Source of the DNA: Lactococcus garvieae
GTDB lineage: Bacteria > Bacillota > Bacilli > Lactobacillales > Streptococcaceae
Length of the DNA stretch: 54,587 nucleotides
Assembly (NCBI RefSeq): GCF_016758115.1
Contig: NZ_WIVG01000011.1
Span: 1-54,587, forward strand
Reading direction: 5' to 3'
The notes under the pieces: model-generated
What the model was told of the DNA's origin: nothing
The model's input: only the letters and a program-made list of their open reading frames with translations
The model's database searches: none
Program-made: the position numbers and the translations under genes
Part shown: piece after piece, positions 34,813 through 44,028 of the stretch
How positions within the stretch are numbered: the first letter of the stretch is position 1
How the letters are laid out: each line of letters begins with the position of its first letter

Positions 34813-36087
34813 TTAAGGACGAATGAAACTTACACCTGCAGCTGAAACTTCACGTGTAGTACGGATACCTAAACCTCCACCGTTAGGACCTGAGAAGTTC
34901 GTTTCTGAGATAGTCAGCTTATTGCCATTTACAGCTGTTACAACAGCAACGTGGCCTACACCCCCAGCACCTTGGTTACCTGGAGGGAAGACAGCAATTG
35001 TACCTACTGCTGGACCGCTATTAGCATAAACTACCCAATCCCCCGCATTTCCAGCATATGTTGGAATTCTTCCGCCGAAGTATTCCCAAACTCCCCATGT
35101 ACATTGTCCCCATGGATAAGGGTTACTTAAGCTTGATCCTGGTGTGCTGCTTGATCCTCCTCCAGCTGTGCTGTTACTTGAACCACTATTTGAGTTTGCA
35201 ACACTACTTGATGAAGATGAAGAGGTACTGCTATCTGGAACTGGTGTAGTAACCACAGGTACTGTCTCCGTAGATGAAGCAGTCGGAGCATCTTTCTTAG
35301 TATCTACGGCTTGTTCTGCCTGTGCTTTTTGAGCAACTTGTGCTGCTTTCTCTGCTTTAGCTTGCTGCGTCGCCACTTCGGCCGCTTGTTTTGCTGCCGC
35401 TTCCTGTGCTGCTACCGCTGCTGCTTTTTGATCAATCAAACTTTGTTTCTTACTTTCAGATGTAGCAATTGTTTCTTGGTAATTTAATTGCGCAACTTTG
35501 AGAGCTGCCTCTTGGCTTGCTAACTCTTTACTTTGCGCTTCTAGTTCTTGTTGAAGCTGTGTAGCTTTTGCATACTTTGCTTCATTGTCTTTCAGCTTTC
35601 TTTGAATTGATTTTTCATCTTCTTGTTGCTTTTCAATCATTGCCTTATTGGCACCTGAAACTGTAGCCATAGCTGTCATTTTTTGAATAGCATCCGTCAA
35701 AGATTTTGAATCCAGTAAAGCAGATATGTAGTTCGTAGCTGAACCATTTGTTTGTGCACTACGCGCTTGTGCTTCAAGGGCTGTACTACGATTCTTGATG
35801 TCTTTATGTAAGCTTGCAATCTGTGCAGACTGCTCTTTCTGCTCTTTCATCAATTTATTTACTTCATTTGCTGTTGCAGTTTTTTTGGCTTGCAAACTTT
35901 CTACTTGTGCTTGAATTGCTGCTACCTGAGCTTGTGCTTCAGCAGATGAACTTTTTGCTGCACGAATAGCAGCATCTTGTTTTGCAATCTGATCGTCTGT
36001 ACTGTCAGCTTTTACGGCACCAAGAGAAGCCGCTGATGATAAAATCACTGTTGACAGCATTAGAGTTGTGAGTATTTTCTTTTTCAT
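34813..36087 (-). CDS. usp45: Usp45/PcsB-type secreted CHAP-domain peptidoglycan hydrolase, copy 2
   Basis: 424 residues. It has a signal peptide (about 1-27, VILSSAASLGAVKA), a coiled coil (30-270), an Ala/Gln/Lys stretch and a Ser/Thr/Gly-rich linker (about 270-325). The CHAP domain has Cys in WGQCTWGVWEYF, His in GVGHVAVV and Asn in SETNFSGPNGG. It aligns with copy 1 throughout except for the linker (Ser-rich here, Thr-Pro there). Being directly downstream of mreCD it occupies the position of L. lactis usp45, so copy 1 may be the extra duplicate. AGGAAC precedes the ATG. No WalR box is seen upstream. Confidence 0.9.
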   Translation of the reverse strand: MKKKILTTLMLSTVILSSAASLGAVKADSTDDQIAKQDAAIRAAKSSSAEAQAQVAAIQAQVESLQAKKTATANEVNKLMKEQKEQSAQIASLHKDIKNRSTALEAQARSAQTNGSATNYISALLDSKSLTDAIQKMTAMATVSGANKAMIEKQQEDEKSIQRKLKDNEAKYAKATQLQQELEAQSKELASQEAALKVAQLNYQETIATSESKKQSLIDQKAAAVAAQEAAAKQAAEVATQQAKAEKAAQVAQKAQAEQAVDTKKDAPTASSTETVPVVTTPVPDSSTSSSSSSSVANSNSGSSNSTAGGGSSSTPGSSLSNPYPWGQCTWGVWEYFGGRIPTYAGNAGDWVVYANSGPAVGTIAVFPPGNQGAGGVGHVAVVTAVNGNKLTISETNFSGPNGGGLGIRTTREVSAAGVSFIRP

Positions 36088-36222
36088 ATTTGTTCCTGTT
36101 TTCTATAGACTTATAAATATAGCTCCGAGATAGGTTCAAGTATAACACTCTTTTATGACCTCTCCAAGTCAATTTAATTTCCTAAAAAATACTTTTTTTA
36201 CCTTTCCTTTACAAAAAGATGC

Positions 36223-36729
36223 TCACCGAAGGCGATACATCTTTTCTAAAGGCCACTGTAGCAAGGTTGCAAAGATGATATTTAAAGCCAGAGTAGGCGC
36301 GAGCTGCCTGACGATAAAAGCAACGAAATCAACCTTAACTACTCCAACAAAATTAATAATCAGTGTACTTAAAACCTGAAAAGCAGAAACTATGATGATT
36401 ACTGTAAATAAGCGTGTCCAACGATTTGTGAAAACAACCGTTTGGATACTATAGACAAAAAGAGCAATCAGTGGAAAAATCAGACTGGCAATACCAAAAA
36501 TACCCAAAAAGTAACTGTCATAAACAATACCTAAAAGGATACCTAAAATAAGAACATAGCTGTGTCTATGCTGCGTTACCGTATACACCATAAAAATCAA
36601 AAGGAGATGACTGACGGGCATGATACTGCCTCCAGACAAAGCCGTGAATAAGTGTGTCAATTGACCATCGAGTAACAGGAGGAAAAAGAGAAGTAAAGGG
36701 CTAAAAAATTGAAAGCTAAAACGACTCAT
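36223..36729 (-). CDS. mreD: Rod-shape protein MreD
   Basis: 168 residues with five or six membrane helices and little else; a typical MreD topology (FFLLLLDGQLTHLFTAL, HSYVLILGILLGIVYDSYFL). It follows mreC by 2 nt, the normal order. MreC and MreD organise peripheral wall synthesis at midcell in ovoid cocci that lack MreB. Its C-terminus ends about 135 nt before the usp45 start. Confidence 0.9.
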   Translation of the reverse strand: MSRFSFQFFSPLLLFFLLLLDGQLTHLFTALSGGSIMPVSHLLLIFMVYTVTQHRHSYVLILGILLGIVYDSYFLGIFGIASLIFPLIALFVYSIQTVVFTNRWTRLFTVIIIVSAFQVLSTLIINFVGVVKVDFVAFIVRQLAPTLALNIIFATLLQWPLEKMYRLR

Positions 36730-36731
36730 GG

Positions 36732-37589
36732 TTAGTTTCCTCCAATCATACCTTGGATCACAAAGACAAATCGGATATCGTACAAATTACCAGCTGGCTT
36801 AATATAAACTTCACGGTTCAAGCCTTGCTCCGTTTCTTTGACATCAATTACTGTTCCCAGTAAGAGATCTCGTGGAGAATCTCCTCCAAGACCACTTGTG
36901 AAAACCTGACTTCCTTTATCAATATTGCCTGTACCTACAAGGGAAGTTACAACATAGGCTTTTTGCTCATCGTCATAACTTGTAAGAAGACCGTTTACTG
37001 GATCACTTGAACTCCCTAGACGTACTGGGATTTTTGCTTCGATGCCTTTCTCAGAGCTTAACAAAGAAATCTTTGACGTGTTTTCGTTAACTTGAATCAC
37101 ACGCCCTATTACACCACCGTTCGCCATAACTAACTGGCGGTTTTTAACACCTTGTTTGCTGCCACTATCAATGACTAATGTATCGGCCCAGCTTGCGGGA
37201 TTGCGGGTGATAACATTAGCAGAGATACTTTCATAATCTGTTAACGTTTCTTGAAGCTTAAGTGCTTCTTTCAACTCCCTATTCTCAACTTCCAAACTTT
37301 CTTGATTGTTTTTTGAGCTTCTAAGATTAGAAACTTCTGTTTTTAATGCCTGATTCTGCTTATAGGCATCTAATAAGTTTCCCACTTGATTTGCCTTATC
37401 TTGCACAAAACGAATTGGCGCTCCGATTATTCGATCAACTGCTCCAGTCCCATCATTGATAATTTGTGTCATCGCCGATGGATTTTTATTATTTTTAAAG
37501 TTATCTGCCGAGATAAAAATTGCTGTAAATGCTGAAATAACAATAATTAAGGCGATAATAATCATTTTACTAAGATTAAATTTTTTCAC
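36732..37589 (-). CDS. mreC: Cell-shape protein MreC
   Basis: 285 residues. One N-terminal membrane helix (MIIIALIIVISAFTAIFI), a coiled coil (about 70-110, SNLRSSKNNQESLEVENREL) and the extracellular beta-barrel pair (ADTLVIDSGSKQGVKNRQLV, GGVIGRVIQV) characteristic of MreC. The start is GTG at 37589 with AAGGGA 10 nt upstream; an ATG slightly upstream is out of frame and stops at once. It heads the mreCD transcript, diverging from the NUDIX gene. Confidence 0.93.
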   Translation of the reverse strand: MKKFNLSKMIIIALIIVISAFTAIFISADNFKNNKNPSAMTQIINDGTGAVDRIIGAPIRFVQDKANQVGNLLDAYKQNQALKTEVSNLRSSKNNQESLEVENRELKEALKLQETLTDYESISANVITRNPASWADTLVIDSGSKQGVKNRQLVMANGGVIGRVIQVNENTSKISLLSSEKGIEAKIPVRLGSSSDPVNGLLTSYDDEQKAYVVTSLVGTGNIDKGSQVFTSGLGGDSPRDLLLGTVIDVKETEQGLNREVYIKPAGNLYDIRFVFVIQGMIGGN

Positions 37590-37708
37590 TGTTCATTTTT
37601 CCCTTCGCAAGAGCTTTGTTTAGCCTCTTTATTTTATCAAAATTGTCAACTTTTTGATAGAATATAAGTAAATTTTCTTCTATAAAAATATATCGGAGGT
37701 GTGTAAGT

Positions 37709-38161
37709 ATGACTCAACAAGAAATTCCAGTCTTTGGTGAGAAAATCGCTGGAGTCAATTATCAATACCGTTACGGCGTCTATGGTATTGTTTCACGTGA
37801 AAACCATAGCCAAATTTGTCTTGTCCAAGCACCAAATGGCGCATTTTTCCTTCCTGGAGGCGAAATTGAAGCCAATGAAAATCATGCACGAGCACTAGAA
37901 CGTGAGCTCCTCGAGGAACTAGGAGCAACCGCTACTTTAGGCCAGTATCTTGGGCAGGCTGATGAATACTTCTATAGTTCCCATCGTGACAAGTATTTTT
38001 GTAACCCTGCTTATATCTATGAAACATTGGATGCTCATTTTGACCAAGCACCTTTAGAAGATTTTAATAATATCTTTTGGTTTGATGTGCCTGTTGCTCT
38101 CGAAAAACTCAAGCGCGGCTCTCACAAGTGGGGAGTGGAACAATGGTTAAAAACATTATAA
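37709..38161 (+). CDS. NUDIX hydrolase
   Basis: 150 residues. The Nudix box is complete, GGEIEANENHARALERELLEELG (split here as positions 51-73: G, five residues, E, seven, RELLEELG). A full GxEx7REL-EExG set of metal ligands means it should be active. The substrate (8-oxo-dGTP, nucleotide sugar or other diphosphate) cannot be told. CGGAGGTG precedes ATG 37709. It is a single-gene unit between mreC and rpiA. Confidence 0.9.
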   Translation: MTQQEIPVFGEKIAGVNYQYRYGVYGIVSRENHSQICLVQAPNGAFFLPGGEIEANENHARALERELLEELGATATLGQYLGQADEYFYSSHRDKYFCNPAYIYETLDAHFDQAPLEDFNNIFWFDVPVALEKLKRGSHKWGVEQWLKTL

Positions 38162-38182
38162 AAGCAATTTCTACTGATGTAA

Positions 38183-38211
38183 AAAAAGAAGGATGAGATT
38201 TCCTTCTTTTT
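38183..38211. terminator. Bidirectional terminator between NUDIX gene and rpiA
   Basis: aaaagaagga/tccttctttt perfect 10-bp stem; the right arm overlaps the rpiA stop codon. Confidence 0.85.
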
Positions 38212-38881
38212 ACTTTTCGATAAGTTGAATGCCCATTTTCCTTGCAACAATAACCTTTTTAACCATACCGTTAAAAAGACCATGTTCAACAACACCTACG
38301 GTCAAGTCAAGTTCCTTAGCCAGTTTTTCTGGCTCTGCAATTTTCTCAATATGCAGGTCAATAATATAGTGCTGCATATCTGTGATGAGTTTTTTTTCAC
38401 CGTTCATACGCCAAGTTGGTGCATAACCTGCTGCCTCAAACTTCCGGAACAACTGCTCGGAACCATACGGAATAACTTCGACAGGAACCTTAAAATTTCC
38501 AAGAGTCTCAGAAAGTTTGCTTTCATCCACTATCCAGATATAATCTTTTGAATAGGTTGCAACAATCTTCTCCATGAGAAGCGCAGCCCCACCACCTTTA
38601 ATACCGTTAAGGTCTGCATCAATCTCATCCGCACCATCCACAGTGAGGTCAACAGTATCCACTTCATCAATTGACTTGAGTGGGATATTGAGACTGGCCG
38701 CCTGCTGGCTGGTGACATTTGAGGTGGTTACACCAATAATATTCAAGCCTTCTTCTCTGACACGGCGTCCTAATTCCTCAACAAAGAAAGCGGCTGTCGA
38801 CCCTGTTCCTAGACCAACGGTCATACCTGATTTTACGTACTCAGCTGCTTTGATACCAACTAGTTTTTTCAAATTCTCCAT
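38210..38881 (-). CDS. rpiA: Ribose-5-phosphate isomerase A
   Basis: 223 residues. Motifs: [16 protein letters not shown] (phosphate loop), [19 protein letters not shown] (catalytic Asp81/Asp84-type and Lys94-type residues; quoted in parts DGADEID and [12 protein letters not shown]) and the C-terminal [11 protein letters not shown]. It interconverts ribose-5-P and ribulose-5-P. ATG 38881 has GGAAGGG 8 nt upstream, and the 11-residue extension to 38914 reads through that site, so it is rejected. It stands alone. Confidence 0.97.
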   Translation of the reverse strand: MENLKKLVGIKAAEYVKSGMTVGLGTGSTAAFFVEELGRRVREEGLNIIGVTTSNVTSQQAASLNIPLKSIDEVDTVDLTVDGADEIDADLNGIKGGGAALLMEKIVATYSKDYIWIVDESKLSETLGNFKVPVEVIPYGSEQLFRKFEAAGYAPTWRMNGEKKLITDMQHYIIDLHIEKIAEPEKLAKELDLTVGVVEHGLFNGMVKKVIVARKMGIQLIEK

Positions 38882-39020
38882 GTTTAAAACCCTTCCAAAT
38901 GCTCTCTTAAACATTATAACAAAAAAGCTGAAATATCTTTCTTTTTATTTGAACTTCAAAGCTTCTCTCAAAAGTTTCAAGAGCTCTCCTTACTCTAAAA
39001 CTCTCTCAACAGACCTTGTT

Positions 39021-39758
39021 TTATTTAACCTCCGCTTTCTTCCCTGACTCATCTTTTAGTTTTGTAATTTCCTCATCTGTAAGTGCTCGGTATTCTCCTA
39101 AAGCTAATGCCTCATCCAGTTTTAAACTGCCCATGCGTAGCCGTTTGAGATAAGTCACCTTCATTCCTACAGCTTCAAACATTCGCTTGACCTGATGAAA
39201 CTTACCCTCATGAATAATAAGGCGGATTTCGCCTTTATTCCCCTCAGATTTCTCAATAAAAAGTTGACCTGGTTTGACGTTTTCCCCAGATTTCAAAGTC
39301 AATCCTGCTGCAAATTCTCGAACAGTTGCTTGCGTGACTTGCCCTTGAATTTGAGCAAAGTACTCTTTTTCCACATGTTTTTTGGGACTCAGGAGGTTAT
39401 GACTCAACGCCCCGTCATTTGTCAGCAAAAGAAGCCCTTCTGTGTCTTTATCTAAGCGCCCCACAGGAAAGATATCTTCGCGAAAATCCTGTGTCTTCAG
39501 CAATTGAACAACCGTTTTGTCCAAATTATCTTTCGTTGCTGAAACAACCCCCGCAGGCTTATTAAGCAGATAATAATAAAATTCTTGATAAGCTAATGGC
39601 TGTCCATCGTAGCTTACACTGTCTTTGTCCAACTCAACTTGCTGTTTCCCGTCTTTCACCTTCACATCATTAACTGTCACTTTTCCTGTCTTTAGAATCG
39701 CCTTGACTTCTTTACGTGAGCCTAGCCCGGCTTCCGCCAAATATTTATCCAATCTCAT
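39021..39758 (-). CDS. rsuA: 16S rRNA pseudouridine(516) synthase family protein
   Basis: 245 residues. An S4 domain (MRLDKYLAEAGLGSRKEV) is followed by the RsuA/RluB/E/F catalytic domain with FPVGRLDKDTEGLLLLTNDG (catalytic Asp in GRLDKDT), LNKPAGVVSAT and EGKFHQVKRMFEAVG. The overall layout is closest to RsuA, though RluB-type activity cannot be excluded. ATG 39758 follows TGG-TAAAAT by 6 nt without a ribosome site. The last residues (KKAEVK) are basic. Confidence 0.88.
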   Translation of the reverse strand: MRLDKYLAEAGLGSRKEVKAILKTGKVTVNDVKVKDGKQQVELDKDSVSYDGQPLAYQEFYYYLLNKPAGVVSATKDNLDKTVVQLLKTQDFREDIFPVGRLDKDTEGLLLLTNDGALSHNLLSPKKHVEKEYFAQIQGQVTQATVREFAAGLTLKSGENVKPGQLFIEKSEGNKGEIRLIIHEGKFHQVKRMFEAVGMKVTYLKRLRMGSLKLDEALALGEYRALTDEEITKLKDESGKKAEVK

Positions 39759-39773
39759 ATTCTTATTTTACCA
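39759..39773 (-). promoter_or_regulatory. Extended -10, predicted leaderless start of rsuA
   Basis: TGG-TAAAAT (39773-39765, minus strand), six nt, ATG 39758. Confidence 0.55.
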
Positions 39774-39876
39774 AATATGGATAGGATAAACCTTTAAGAG
39801 TGGTTGATGAATCTTTATTTTTAGCACGACTTGTTATATAATAAGGCATACTGAAATTAGTAATTAGGATAAAAAT

Positions 39877-41241
39877 ATGATAACAAAAGAATTTGACACC
39901 ATAGCAGCCATTTCCACACCTTTAGGTGAAGGAGCCATTGCTATCGTCCGATTGTCTGGTAGTGATGCTATCCCAATCGCTAAAAAGGTTTTTCAAGGGA
40001 AAAATCTCGATAAAGTTGCTTCACATACCATCAACTATGGGCATATCTTTGACGAGGACCGTCTTGTTGATGAAGTTATGCTCTCTGTTATGAGAGCTCC
40101 AAAAACCTTTACGCGTGAAGATCTTGTGGAAATTAATACACATGGCGGAATTGCTGTCACCCAAGAGATTTTACAACTCCTGCTGCGCTCTGGCGCACGT
40201 CTCGCTGAACCGGGTGAATTTACTAAACGTGCCTTTTTAAATGGGCGTATTGACTTGGCGCAAGCTGAATCCGTAATGGATTTGATTCGCGCTAAAACAG
40301 ATCAGGCAGCCAATATTGCTGTAAAACAGCTTGATGGAAGCCTCTCTAACTTGATTAACAACGTTCGTCAAGAAATTTTAGAATCACTCGCGCAAGTTGA
40401 AGTCAATATTGATTATCCCGAATATGATGATGTTGAAACGATGACAAGTCAAATGCTGCTGGAAAAAACGGCACATTTTGAACAACTTCTGGAAACACTT
40501 CTTGCAACAGCTAAACGCGGCAAGATTCTCCGTGAAGGTTTGAGAACAGCAATTATTGGCCGTCCAAATGTCGGAAAATCAAGCCTGCTCAATCAACTTT
40601 TACGGGAAGAAAAAGCCATTGTTACCGACATAGCTGGAACAACACGTGATGTTATCACAGAGTTTGCTAATATTGGTGGCGTACCACTAGAGTTAATTGA
40701 TACTGCTGGTATACGAGAAACTGAGGATGTCGTTGAAAAGATCGGTGTCGAACGTAGTCAAAAAGCCTTAGAAGAAGCCGACTTAGTCTTACTTGTACTC
40801 GATGCTTCATCACCTTTAACTCCCAAAGATCTAGAATTGTTGGAACTTTCCTCTTCGACAAATCGTATCGTCTTGCTGAATAAGACCGATCTTCCAGAAA
40901 AAATTGAACTTGAAAAACTACCTGCAGACTCTATCAGAATTTCTGCCTTAAAAAATGAAAATCTTGATGCCGTCGAAAAACAAATACGCGCGCTCTTTTT
41001 CTCTGGGGAAATTGAAGCAAAAGATGCAACGACTCTTTCTAATGCACGACATATTGGCCTGGTCGAACAAGCTTTAGATGCTCTGAAAGAAGCAAACCGA
41101 GGTTTGGCGATGGGACTTCCTGTGGACCTCATCCAAGTGGATGTCACGCGCTGTTGGCAATTGCTTGGCGAAATAACCGGTGAAGCTGCACCGGATGAAC
41201 TGATTACTCAGCTTTTCAGCCAGTTCTGCTTAGGAAAATAA
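39877..41241 (+). CDS. mnmE: tRNA modification GTPase MnmE
   Basis: 454 residues. The N-terminal folate-binding domain starts [21 protein letters not shown]. The G domain is inserted in a helical domain: [12 protein letters not shown] (G1), GTTRD (G2), DTAGIRE (G3), NKTD (G4). The protein ends in the functional FCLGK with the essential Cys. With MnmG it makes cmnm5U34 in certain tRNAs. AGGAT precedes ATG 39877. A hairpin with T8 follows the gene. Confidence 0.97.
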   Translation: MITKEFDTIAAISTPLGEGAIAIVRLSGSDAIPIAKKVFQGKNLDKVASHTINYGHIFDEDRLVDEVMLSVMRAPKTFTREDLVEINTHGGIAVTQEILQLLLRSGARLAEPGEFTKRAFLNGRIDLAQAESVMDLIRAKTDQAANIAVKQLDGSLSNLINNVRQEILESLAQVEVNIDYPEYDDVETMTSQMLLEKTAHFEQLLETLLATAKRGKILREGLRTAIIGRPNVGKSSLLNQLLREEKAIVTDIAGTTRDVITEFANIGGVPLELIDTAGIRETEDVVEKIGVERSQKALEEADLVLLVLDASSPLTPKDLELLELSSSTNRIVLLNKTDLPEKIELEKLPADSIRISALKNENLDAVEKQIRALFFSGEIEAKDATTLSNARHIGLVEQALDALKEANRGLAMGLPVDLIQVDVTRCWQLLGEITGEAAPDELITQLFSQFCLGK

Positions 41242-41246
41242 AAAAA

Positions 41247-41280
41247 CATAAGAAGGATGAAATTCCTCTTATTTTTTTTG
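41247..41280 (+). terminator. Terminator of mnmE
   Basis: ATAAGAAGGA/TCCTCTTAT stem (one bulge) followed by eight T. Confidence 0.75.
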
Positions 41281-41281
41281 T

Positions 41282-41536
41282 TTACTGCCAGCCCATCAAA
41301 AGGGCTAGAAGAATCGATGCTGAGCCGATAAACGAAAGAAAACACAAGGCGAAACCAATGGTAAATATTTTTGTTCCATCACCTTCATAAGACTTTCTTG
41401 TTCGTTTTCCTTTATAGACAAACATACTACTTAAGGAAAGCAGAGTGAAAATAAACTGCAAGGGAAGAAATCGCCATTCAGCAGAAAAGTTCAGCAAAGA
41501 AAGTCCACCACCTAGAAATGCTAAGAGAAGTCCCAT
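41282..41536 (-). CDS. Small two- to three-helix membrane protein
   Basis: 84 residues from ATG 41536 (AAAGG 9 nt upstream; an ATG at 41545 is too near that site). Hydrophobic helices at about 1-17, 27-42 and 58-82 surround a basic, Tyr/Gly-rich loop (YKGKRTRKSYEGDGTK). No family is recognised. It is transcribed with or after recG, whose start is unrelated, and converges on mnmE. Confidence 0.5.
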   Translation of the reverse strand: MGLLLAFLGGGLSLLNFSAEWRFLPLQFIFTLLSLSSMFVYKGKRTRKSYEGDGTKIFTIGFALCFLSFIGSASILLALLMGWQ

Positions 41537-41571
41537 TTTTATCATCCTTTTTTGAACTCACACTTTAAACG

Positions 41572-43578
41572 TTAATCAAAACCACCATCAACATCCAAGT
41601 CCGCAAGCATCATCTGATATTCTGGGCGTTCAGGTGTTTTAAAAACTTCCTGCGCTTCTTGACGTGCCACTTCTAAAATGTTGTAGTCATTCACTATATC
41701 AGCTGCTAGAAATTCTGGTAAACCTGATTGACGTACGCCGAATATTTCTCCAGAGCCTCGCATCTTCAAGTCTTCTTCTGCTAAACGGAAACCATCCTGC
41801 GTTTGACACATTATCTTCATCCGGTTTTTCCCTGATTCTGTCTTGGGATTGGCAACGAGAATTGTATAGGATTTCTTGCTTCCCCGACCTACACGGCCTC
41901 GTAACTGATGCAGCTGAGAAAGACCAAAGCGATCCGCATCCATGATTACCATAATCGTTGCATTTGGCACATCCACACCAACTTCAATAACCGTTGTGGA
42001 AACCAGAACAGACAAATCCCCTGCCTTAAAGGTCTGCATAATCTGCTCTTTTTCTTCATTTTTCATTTTACCATGCAGTAAACCAATACCCACTTCTTTT
42101 CCAAAATACTGCACCAATTCTTCGTAAAGTGCCACGGCATTCTTTAAGTCCAAAGCTTCTGATTCTTCAATAAGCGGCGAAATAAAATAGACTTGGGCCT
42201 GCTGCCTCAGCTCTTCTTTTATCCATTTCAAGACCTCTGACAGCTGCTCATGTTTTACCCACCTGGTCGTAATCGGTTGCCGACCTTTAGGTAACTCATC
42301 GATGATGGAGACATCCATATCACCAAAAGCCGTAATCGCCAAAGTCCGAGGAATCGGTGTCGCAGTCATCATAAGTACATCAGGATTTTGACCCTTTTCG
42401 CGTAAGACTTTCCGTTGGTTAACCCCAAAGCGATGTTGCTCGTCGGTAATGACCAGCCCCAAGTCATAAAAATCAACAGCTTCCTGAATCAAAGCGTGCG
42501 TTCCCACAACCATCTGTGTTTGACCGCTTGCTAAACTTTCGAGTATCTCTCTTCTCTCCGCAGCTTTTAAACCCGAAACGAGAAGACTTATTTTTAGTTC
42601 AGGAAAAAGGTTTTCTAAGTTCGCAAAATGTTGCCGTGCTAAAATTTCAGTAGGAACCATTATAGCAGCTTGAAGCCCCGATAAGACCGCTGCATACATC
42701 GCTAAGCTGGCAACGACTGTTTTTCCTGAACCGACATCGCCTTGTAAAAGGCGATTCATGTGATAGGCGGAGGACATATCTGCTAAAATTTCGTCTAAGG
42801 ATTTTTGTTGGGCACCTGTCAGTTCAAAAGGAAGATTTTGGATTTTTTCTTCCATCAATTGCCGGTCAAAAACCACCTTTCGCCCAAAGCGTTGGGCTTT
42901 TTCTTTATGCTTCAAAGCCTGCAACTTCAGTTGAAAATAAAAGAGTTCTTCAAACTTTACGCGCCTTAAAGCTTGCTTGTGCATCTCCATATCATCTGGA
43001 AAATGCATGGCACGTACCGCTTCCTGCCGGGGCATCAATCGGTACTTTTTCAATAAATAGTCTGGCAGATTCTCTTTTAATTCCGATAAAAGTCCACTAT
43101 CGAAAGCCATTTGAATTGTTTTCACCAAGCTGGATTGCTTCATCCCTGCAGTAAGGTGATAAACAGGAGAAAAGCCACCTTCTGCTTGGGTTAATATTTT
43201 CATCCCCAAAAGTTGTTGCTTTTTCTGTTCCCATTTTCCATAGACTGCGACCTCTTTTCCAACCTCAATCTTATCCGCTAAATAAGGTTGATTAAAAAAG
43301 CTCACAGCGACCACAGCTTCACCTTGTTTGAGTTTAAAAGTGAGCCTGTTGCGTTTAAAACCGTAATATTGGACATTGGCAGGTGTTACCACTTCGCCAA
43401 TAACTGTTGCTTTTTCTCCATCGAACAATTCAAAAATGGAACGTCCAGCAAAATCTTCATAACGAAAAGGGAAATAAAGCAATAAATCCTGTATTGTGGA
43501 AATGCCAAGCTTCTGATAATTCTCTAGAGACTTGGGGCCTACACCTTTCAGATATTGTACACTGTCTGTTAGTTTCAT
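41572..43578 (-). CDS. recG: ATP-dependent DNA helicase RecG
   Basis: 668 residues. The N-terminal wedge domain with OB-fold (GEKATVIGEVVTPANVQYYG) binds forked DNA. The SF2 helicase core has GDVGSGKT (motif I), TDEQHRFG (motif II), MTATPIPRT (motif III) and the QLHQLRGRVGRG motif VI, followed by the TRG motif. It remodels stalled forks and Holliday junctions, complementing RuvAB. ATG 43578 gives the family start MKLTDSVQYLKGVGP; it lies 6 nt after TATAAT with no ribosome site. Confidence 0.97.
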   Translation of the reverse strand: MKLTDSVQYLKGVGPKSLENYQKLGISTIQDLLLYFPFRYEDFAGRSIFELFDGEKATVIGEVVTPANVQYYGFKRNRLTFKLKQGEAVVAVSFFNQPYLADKIEVGKEVAVYGKWEQKKQQLLGMKILTQAEGGFSPVYHLTAGMKQSSLVKTIQMAFDSGLLSELKENLPDYLLKKYRLMPRQEAVRAMHFPDDMEMHKQALRRVKFEELFYFQLKLQALKHKEKAQRFGRKVVFDRQLMEEKIQNLPFELTGAQQKSLDEILADMSSAYHMNRLLQGDVGSGKTVVASLAMYAAVLSGLQAAIMVPTEILARQHFANLENLFPELKISLLVSGLKAAERREILESLASGQTQMVVGTHALIQEAVDFYDLGLVITDEQHRFGVNQRKVLREKGQNPDVLMMTATPIPRTLAITAFGDMDVSIIDELPKGRQPITTRWVKHEQLSEVLKWIKEELRQQAQVYFISPLIEESEALDLKNAVALYEELVQYFGKEVGIGLLHGKMKNEEKEQIMQTFKAGDLSVLVSTTVIEVGVDVPNATIMVIMDADRFGLSQLHQLRGRVGRGSKKSYTILVANPKTESGKNRMKIMCQTQDGFRLAEEDLKMRGSGEIFGVRQSGLPEFLAADIVNDYNILEVARQEAQEVFKTPERPEYQMMLADLDVDGGFD

Positions 43579-43590
43579 AAGTTTATTATA
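43579..43590 (-). promoter_or_regulatory. -10 box, predicted leaderless start of recG
   Basis: TATAAT (43590-43585, minus strand), six nt, ATG 43578. TTG rather than TGn precedes it. Confidence 0.5.
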
Positions 43591-43591
43591 C

Positions 43592-43618
43592 AACAAAAGC
43601 GGTCTTTTGACCGCTTTA
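43592..43618 (-). terminator. Terminator of the PhnA-like gene
   Basis: AAAGCGGTC/GACCGCTTT 9-bp stem, T-run on the minus strand; it lies immediately upstream of the recG -10. Confidence 0.85.
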
Positions 43619-43630
43619 CTATTTTTACAC

Positions 43631-43972
43631 TTAAGCCTTCTTCACTACAGACCCCTTCAAACCAATGGCACCAAAACCATCAATTTTTGAATCAATATAG
43701 TGTTCATTTTTCCCAAATTCATTAATGCGGATATTTTTAACTTTCGTCCCTTTTTTAATGGGTTTCGGCATCCCTTTGACTGGGAGATCTTGAATGATAA
43801 TCACAGCATCTCCATCAGCTAAAGGTTGTCCGACACTATCAAGTACAACAAACTTATCTGCTTCTAAATCCGCTTGTGTAAATTCGTTGCCACATTCTGA
43901 GCATCCAAATGTCGTATCTGAGAGTTCATAAGTATATTCACTTGAACAAATTGGGCATTGAGGTGTTTCCAT
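43631..43972 (-). CDS. PhnA/YjdM-family zinc-ribbon protein
   Basis: 113 residues. A four-Cys zinc ribbon (CPICSSEYTYE...GCSECGNEF) at residues 5-30 precedes the conserved PhnA domain (GDAVIIIQDLPVKGM, IKKGTKVKNIRI, FGAIGLKGSVVKK). Full length for the family. Despite the historical name there is no phosphonate pathway here and the biochemical role is unsettled. AAGGGAG lies before ATG 43972. Confidence 0.9.
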   Translation of the reverse strand: METPQCPICSSEYTYELSDTTFGCSECGNEFTQADLEADKFVVLDSVGQPLADGDAVIIIQDLPVKGMPKPIKKGTKVKNIRINEFGKNEHYIDSKIDGFGAIGLKGSVVKKA

Positions 43973-44028
43973 TTTTTCTCCCTTTTCTGATTTTAATTTA
44001 ATTACTAGTATAACTTATTAAACTAAAC

